Both the position numbers and the translations under genes were made by a program. A DNA stretch of 64,000 bases from Gaeumannomyces sp. JS-464 (taxonomy: Eukaryota; Ascomycota; Sordariomycetes; Magnaporthales; Magnaporthaceae). The notes below the pieces were generated by a model. It did no database searches and was not told the DNA's origin. It was given only the letters and a program-made list of their open reading frames with translations. Of this stretch, positions 58,422-64,000 are shown one piece after another (position 1 is the stretch's first letter; every line of letters begins with the position of its first letter). The stretch covers positions 7,130,001-7,194,000 of the forward strand of contig NGZR01000001.1 in the NCBI GenBank assembly GCA_002197995.1, written 5' to 3'.

Positions 58422-58809
58422 GGCTTTTAAAGTGCGGCTCTTGACGGAGCGTTTTCGGGTCAATTGGGGGTGATGCGGCCGGTCAAAAGCAGGAGGTTGC
58501 GTGCCCCCCATTTGGCGGTTTCTTGCGATGAAGCTTCAATTCACGCTGGACGACGTTGGCTGAAAACCGGGGCGGGCTCCACCCGGCGAGGCAGCGTCAC
58601 ATTATTGGCTGCCCGGCGGGAAGAATCGCAACAAAGCTCTGCCGAGTTTAGGCCTCACGGTCTTGGAATCCCTCCAGAAAACCCCGTTTTTCAGTCAACG
58701 ACGACAGCAACGCAATTGACCGTTCGATCGCAGCAACCCGGCCGATCGAGCTTGCACCCACGACTGTCGCATCTCCCCTCCCATTTATTCCGATCGCCGC
58801 TCGCCCAAG
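58422..58809. promoter_or_regulatory. Bidirectional promoter between complex I and ATP synthase subunit genes
   Basis: 388 bp separate two divergent starts of respiratory-chain genes. Two ATTGG (reverse CCAAT) boxes at 58463-58467 and 58604-58608 are candidate sites for the Hap2/3/5-type CCAAT complex, which controls respiratory genes in fungi. Function is inferred only. Confidence 0.45.
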
Positions 58810-59667
58810 ATGAGCTACGTCACTCGCCGGGCGCTTTCGACGCTCATCCCGCCCAAGGCACGTTCGCATCCGCTGCCCCGACAGCCCGGCGGAATCGCGA
58901 TGAAGAATGCTAACAGCCGCATCTTGTGTGCATCAATAGGTCGCTTCTCCGAGCGTAAGTCCAGCCACGCATCCATTGCCGGTTCCGGTCTCAGATCAGT
59001 TGGTGGGGGTAAAACGACGTCGACAGGGAGGCATGGCTGGGTCATTTTGAGGAGTCGCCCGAGCTGTTGGCAGGCATTGGCACAACAGACGGAGGCCGGG
59101 ATACTGGAAAATTTGCCTGCGCATCGTCGCGAAGCCGCAGGTGGCGACTACTACTGACCCCATATCTCGGATTGAGGGCTGACGCGCCGGATCACAACCC
59201 GTTCAGGCCATCGGTGCTGCCCCCGACGCCCTGCGCATGCAGCGCGTCGTCAAGTTCTACGAGAAGCTGCCCCGGGGCCCCGCCCCTGAGGTCAAGCCCA
59301 CGGGCATCCTCGGAAAGTACCAGCACAAGCACTTCGGCAAGAACCCGTCTGCGAAGCGTATGCGTCCCCTTTTCCCTCTGGCATTCTTCCCATCTGGCCG
59401 TGTTTTCTCATGGTCTTTTTTTTTTTTTTTTTTTTTTTTTTTTGGGGGGGGGGGGGGGGGGGGCTACGAGCTTGAGAAACTGACATAACTCTTCCGCAGC
59501 CATCATCCATGCCATTGTCTTCCTGGTCGGTATTGGTTACGCGCAGAACTACTACTTCCACCTGCGTAAGTCCCCTTGGGAAGGCCGCGCTCGCCCGGCT
59601 CTTACAACGTGAATTTGGTACTGACGTGAATCTACGACTAGGCCACCACAAGAACAACCCCCACTAA
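58810..59667 (+). CDS. Mitochondrial F1Fo-ATP synthase subunit f (Atp17)
   Basis: Small inner-membrane Fo subunit at the dimer interface. Five exons: 58810-58857, 58940-58954, 59207-59357, 59500-59565, 59642-59667, totalling 306 nt (101 residues) with no error. Sequence runs MSYVTRRALSTLIPPK, then VASPS from a 15-nt exon, then AIGAAPDALRMQRVVKFYEK, GKYQHKHFGKNPSAK, membrane segment HAIVFLVGIGYAQNYYF, and HHKNNPH at the end. Intron 1 (58858-58939) has a GC donor (AAG|GCACGT). Intron 3 holds a T28G20 tract. Confidence 0.92.
59416..59463. repeat. Poly-T(28) followed by poly-G(20) inside intron 3 of the ATP synthase f gene
   Basis: 28 T then 20 G in direct succession, read directly. Such a tract may be a real microsatellite, but its length is not reliable in this assembly. 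Confidence 0.95.
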
Positions 59668-61054
59668 GCTTGTTCTGGGCGGTAGTGAATCTGTAACCAG
59701 GGTTACTGTTTGTACATAACATGGACATGAGAGTGAGGTGAAAGCATCTAACCTTAGCTGGTTCTCTCTGGTCTGTACCACACCTCCCTTTGCTCCTAGG
59801 GGAAGGGCGGTATCCCCGTGTAAATGGGCTGCTGGCAACCTTTTGAGCGCATGGCCCCCGTTCATCTGTGTTTGTGTGATCTTGTATCCAGGGCGGCAAA
59901 CTACAGTTCCTGTGAGCTATGTCTGGCTTGTTTGCATGTTCATGCTGTGTTATCTTCCTTATTACGGGTGTTTGTGCGGGCATTATACCCACATTGGGAC
60001 AGACTTCGATCCGGAAAATAGGAAACATGTTCCGACTTTCGTGCCCTGGGGTATGTTGTCTGTGCGAAACATGGCAGACCTCACCTCCGTTTTTTGGGGC
60101 TGCCGCGCAACTTCAGTTACGGTCTCGGCCTTACCCCACCAGGATATGCTGGAGTAGGCACCTTGACCTCTACTACGCTCGCTTCTCTTTATAATCCATG
60201 TTGTACTTATGGCTGTGTCGAATGATACTCTATTGCGCGGGGTACCATACAAGTGGTGAAATATGAGAGTCATTCTTGGACGAGGCCTGCATCCGCTGCA
60301 TGGCAGGCATAGCAGGTCGTGAGCCAACACAGCTTGAAGAGGTTGGCGCTTCACTGGTGAGGGGCGAGCCCCGCGGCAGGTGTGATGGCACTAGGATGGA
60401 ATATGTGCGCTCTGCACACGCATCATTAGCGCTAGATTGAATTCTCACAAGGAATCAAATCTAATTCGCTAGTCTGTTTCTCCTCTCCTTCCATCAAGCT
60501 CTAGCGTGTTGGTGCTGTTTGATGATGAAGAAGCTTCCGGCTGCGTCTTGCCCGTCTTGCCGGCTCAAAGGGGCTCCAAGGAGGGCACAGGAAGCAGAAA
60601 CAGCAGGGGCGCTAGACGGGGCGCTAAACCCAATGTGGCATGGGGCTGGTGAACACGCTCTAAATTTCCCACTTTGACCGTCAGTCTCATCCGAGCGACC
60701 GGGACTCGACACCACCAACCGTGCTGCCCGTCCTGAGCATTTTCCTTATCCCCCTCCTCCTCCCATTCCGGCCAGCCCCCCGACGGAAGGGAACGACTAC
60801 CTTTTCAGCAGATATTCGGCATCGGCCTGCGCCCGACACTCGGTGCAGCTCCTTCCTCCCCGCATTCCTCCCCAGAGCCCAGCCGTTGGCGCCCGACATC
60901 ATTGGCCCGGACAAGGTTCTGCAGCAACCATCGCAAAATTTCGAGGCCACGACGCACGATACCGCACGCCTCAATCGCCACGCAAACAGAGCGACTCGAG
61001 CCCCGGCTGCAGAGGTCATCGCCCCCACCACCCGAGCCACGGTCCTCGTCACGG
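59668..61054. other. Intergenic region between the ATP synthase f gene and the Ser/Pro-rich gene
   Basis: About 1.4 kb. The first part is probably the ATP synthase f 3' UTR; the last 300 bp is CT/C-rich and probably the leader of the next gene. No supported gene. Confidence 0.5.
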
Positions 61055-64000
61055 ATGATGGCTGCTGAGGCCAGTCTGTCGAAACCCGTCGATGCTGCCA
61101 CCACTTCTACCGAGCCTGTACGTCGTCATCGTCGCCTTCTCCCGGCTGCCTGTTGCGGCGGCCCGATCTGTAGTTTGCTCGCTGGGCTGCGCGTGACCCG
61201 GCCCGGGCTGCCGCAGCCGTCGCGCCGTCGGGGCGTGCTGCCACCTGCTGACCACACTGCTAACCAAATGCGCCGAAAGACCATCACCATCAGCGCCGAC
61301 TCCCAAGATGTCGACCCGACGCAGCCTCGCGTGAACGGCGCCGCTTCCTCGGACGAAATTGGGGGCAAGCAGCTCTCCGACATCGTTGATGACTTGGTAA
61401 ACTCGGCGGAGGTCAGCGTTAGTGGAGGTTCCGATACCGAGGCGTCCAAGCTCGACGGCACCGCTTCCAAAGATGGCGACAAGGCACACAACAGGACCTC
61501 GTCCGCCATCAAGAAGCCCGCGACGTTCAAATCCGTATCCGTCAACAGGACCTTCCTCGGCAGCAAAGCCCCCGCTGCTGCTGGCTCCACATCCAAGGCC
61601 CTGGATAAGCCTTCCTCGGCCTCCTCCCTCTCCGGCCAACAGTTGACCAGCGGCGCCTCTTCGGCGGCACGGCCTCGACTAGTTGCGAAGCTCGGCGTCT
61701 CGCGTGATGGGAGCAAAGGATCTGGAGGCACTGGAGTGAAGGCTGCTGGGGCGCCAGATCCTAGCGCTGTCTGGAACAAGAACCGACGTAAGTCGTTCGG
61801 GGTGTCGTCTTGAAGTTTTGTTTTGCGCCCACGCGTTGCAAGCTAACAATATGTGTCTAAGCTCCGCCCCCGCCTGAGCCTAAGAAGTTCACGGATGAGG
61901 AGCTGAAGAAGTACGGGATCCATATGACAGATCGCCTGGCTCCTGGCAACGACGCCGCAGGACAAAACAACTGGGCTGATATCGATGACGACGATGAGGA
62001 CTGGGTACCTGGCGAGATTCAGTGGAACGACGGCACCAAAGTCACGATTCCACAGGTTGACGAGCCGCAAGAGAGCCCGAAGCCGGCCCCAGCGATCCCA
62101 GCGCAAACTTCCACGACGACGGCGTCCCTGAAGGACAAAGTCTTGGATAAGCCGAAATCCCCTGCACCCAGCGCATCGCCATCCACCAAACCGGGGATCG
62201 GGGTTCTTGGGTCTGGCAAGGGACTAGTTCTCAAAGGCGCACCGGAGAAGCCGACACTGGTCGCGAGGCCGCCGCCTCCGCCTGCGCCGATCAAGTCGCC
62301 ATGGGCCACCCTGCCGCCTGTGGAGAAAGCACCCCTCGATAATGCCCCACCTCACGGCCTCGGCCGCCCGCCAGTCCGAGACGGACCCCCGACGAGAAGT
62401 ATGACGCCTCCCCCCGCCAAGGAGATTGCTGCGGACGATTTCAGCAGGTCTGGCGGTCCTATCAGCCACAACAGGGAGCTTTTTAATTCTCAGTCGGGGC
62501 GTTACGAGCCTGTCGCGGACCGCAGGGGCGCACCAAGAAGCGATGTCTACCAGAGACACCCTGCCAGCGTACTGCAGCGCCCCTCCCAGGGCGAGGGGCC
62601 TGCGGAGCCGTCTCCAGCCTTCCAGACTAACAGGCCAGGTCCGCAGGAGCCTCCATACGGCCGCCGGCGCGGGTCGTCTAATGTGAGCGGTGGTAGTGGC
62701 ACCTACATGCAACGACTAAACAAGCCGCACGACCAGATGATGCCTCCGCCGGAGCTAGTCAATGCCCGGCGGGGCTCTCTCGCTAGTGACAGCCCTGTGT
62801 CTCCTCGCAACTTCTCGCCCTCCGGATCGCGATATGGGCCTCATGGGCCGTCGTGGCATGCCCGAACATCGCCCCATATCTCGAACGCGGTGCCGCATCA
62901 TGGCCCTGGACCGCAGGACCCTGCTATGCTACCTCCTCCAAATCAGTATCCTCAGCGCCCGCTTGAGGACGAGTTCGAGCTTCAGAAGAAGCTCATGGCG
63001 GAGAAGCTGCAGCTTGCCCGGCAGCGCAAGGCCGAGGAGGAGGCCAAGGCAGAGGCAGAAAAGCAGAAGAGGATTGCGGCCAAGCTGGCTGCGCTGGGAC
63101 CCGCGCCGAGAGCAGAAGCGCGAAGCAAGCTGCTGCGCGAGAGGTGGCAGCCTCCTCTGCGGCGGCCCCACCCGCACCTTCCTTGTCCCAGAATCCGCCT
63201 TCCCAAGCGCCAGGCCAGGACCAAACACAGGCAATCTCGCATGACGGCAAACCCGCCGAGAGCAAAGCGAACTCGACGCGTCAAACATCAGACGGGGACG
63301 GGGCAAACGCCAGCGCTGATCAACCCAGCAACGGCCCTCGGAGGCTGCCAGCCAACGAAAACCCGCGCAGTGGCCACCCTCTGGCGAGCGGCGACGGCCG
63401 ACCCTCTGCCACCCAGGACGGGAAGCAGCCCTCGTGGCAGGGCTCAGCCGCAACGCAGAACGAATCTCGACAGCCGGAACCTCGGTTTTCGTGGGGCCCG
63501 CCGCCAGGACAGACCTCTACTCGCAACGTCTGGGGCGCGCCCAACAGCAACCGCAGTCTGGGCAACGGCACGTTTGTTTCTGATCTGGGCCGTGTGCCCG
63601 AGACCTTTACCCCACATCCCCATCAGATGCCCGTCGCCACCACCCCGGGACCAGGTCCCATCGGCCCTCCAGGTCCTGTCAAGCAGCAGCCGCCTGTCCA
63701 TCCCAAGCCGATCGCGCCTCCCAAGGTCGCTCCTTCCCCGGGCGGTCAGCGCTCGGGCGCATCTGACGATGATGTGAGGTCTCAGTGGGCCAAGGCCGCC
63801 ATGGCCAGCGACGAAAAGATGGCCGGTGACGCCCGAGACCGATTTGCGCAGCAGAAATCGGACATGGAAGCCCGTGGCGTCAAGGTCGAAGAGGCCCGCC
63901 CGACCTACCGTGATTCATGGAAGCCTGTCCAGCTGGACAGCGATGGCAGGCGCATCGAGTCCAAGGACCGCGTCTCGGTCGTCCACGGCGCCACCTGGAG
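61055..64000 (+). CDS. Large Ser/Pro-rich, mostly disordered protein (3' end outside window)
   Basis: Starts MMAAEASLSKPVDAA at 61055 (or 61058). Introns: probable 61118-61279 (GTACGT, GCTAAC branch, AAG) and 61788-61861 (GTAAGT, GCTAAC, AAG). After intron 2 comes PPEPKKFTDEELKKYGIHMT and a conserved acidic/Trp motif WADIDDDDEDWVPGEIQWND, then long Pro/Ser/Gly-rich stretches, an Arg/Lys/Glu/Ala coiled coil (about 62960-63100), more disordered sequence with RFSWGPPPGQ, and QWAKAAMASDEKMAGDARDR near the right edge. One A seems missing at about 63110; past it the other frame stays open to 64000. I recognise it as a conserved fungal Pro-rich family but cannot name a function. Confidence 0.75.

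Overview
The window is nuclear DNA of a filamentous ascomycete (Pezizomycotina, most like a Sordariomycete). The evidence is GC-rich coding sequence, many short introns with ascomycete branch sites (CTGAC/GCTAAC), a class I-type chitin synthase, NUO-21-type and alternative NADH dehydrogenases, a Tad-like LINE with RNase H, and a copy with RIP-like transition decay. Species was not determined.

Layout. 1-1754 is the 3' part of a tandem ABC-ATPase gene. 1829-26344 is a transposon-dominated accessory block. It holds a truncated, heavily mutated LINE (A, minus); a degraded AT-rich stretch; a solo LTR; a broken LysM-domain gene; one intact gene of unknown function (4751-5545, minus); a full-length LINE (B, minus) with a 15-bp target-site duplication and a nested solo LTR; 1.1 kb of unassigned host DNA; then a LINE fragment (F) and two full-length LINEs (C, D), all plus and arranged head to tail, each ending in a tetranucleotide microsatellite.

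26345-64000 is ordinary gene-dense core genome: chitin synthase (+), sulfite reductase beta subunit (-), ribose-5-phosphate isomerase (+), Rab6/Ypt6 GTPase (-), glutamine-dependent NAD+ synthase (-), NOP53 ribosome-biogenesis factor (+), a Zn2Cys6 regulator (-), external alternative NADH dehydrogenase with an EF-hand (+), uridine kinase with a UPRT-like domain (-), GID8-like subunit (+), complex I NDUFS4/NUO-21 (-), ATP synthase subunit f (+) and a large Ser/Pro-rich protein running off the right edge (+). There is no operon logic. The nearest thing to linked function is the head-to-head NDUFS4/ATP synthase f pair sharing a 388-bp promoter.

Most core genes carry single-base length errors in short homopolymer runs: about 23 events, mostly missing G/C. 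They break reading frames of highly conserved housekeeping proteins and look like sequencing or assembly errors, not pseudogenisation. Gene coordinates below therefore span whole genes, with breaks and exon limits given in the text. For several genes the exon lengths, corrected for these indels, sum to exact codon multiples, which supports the models.
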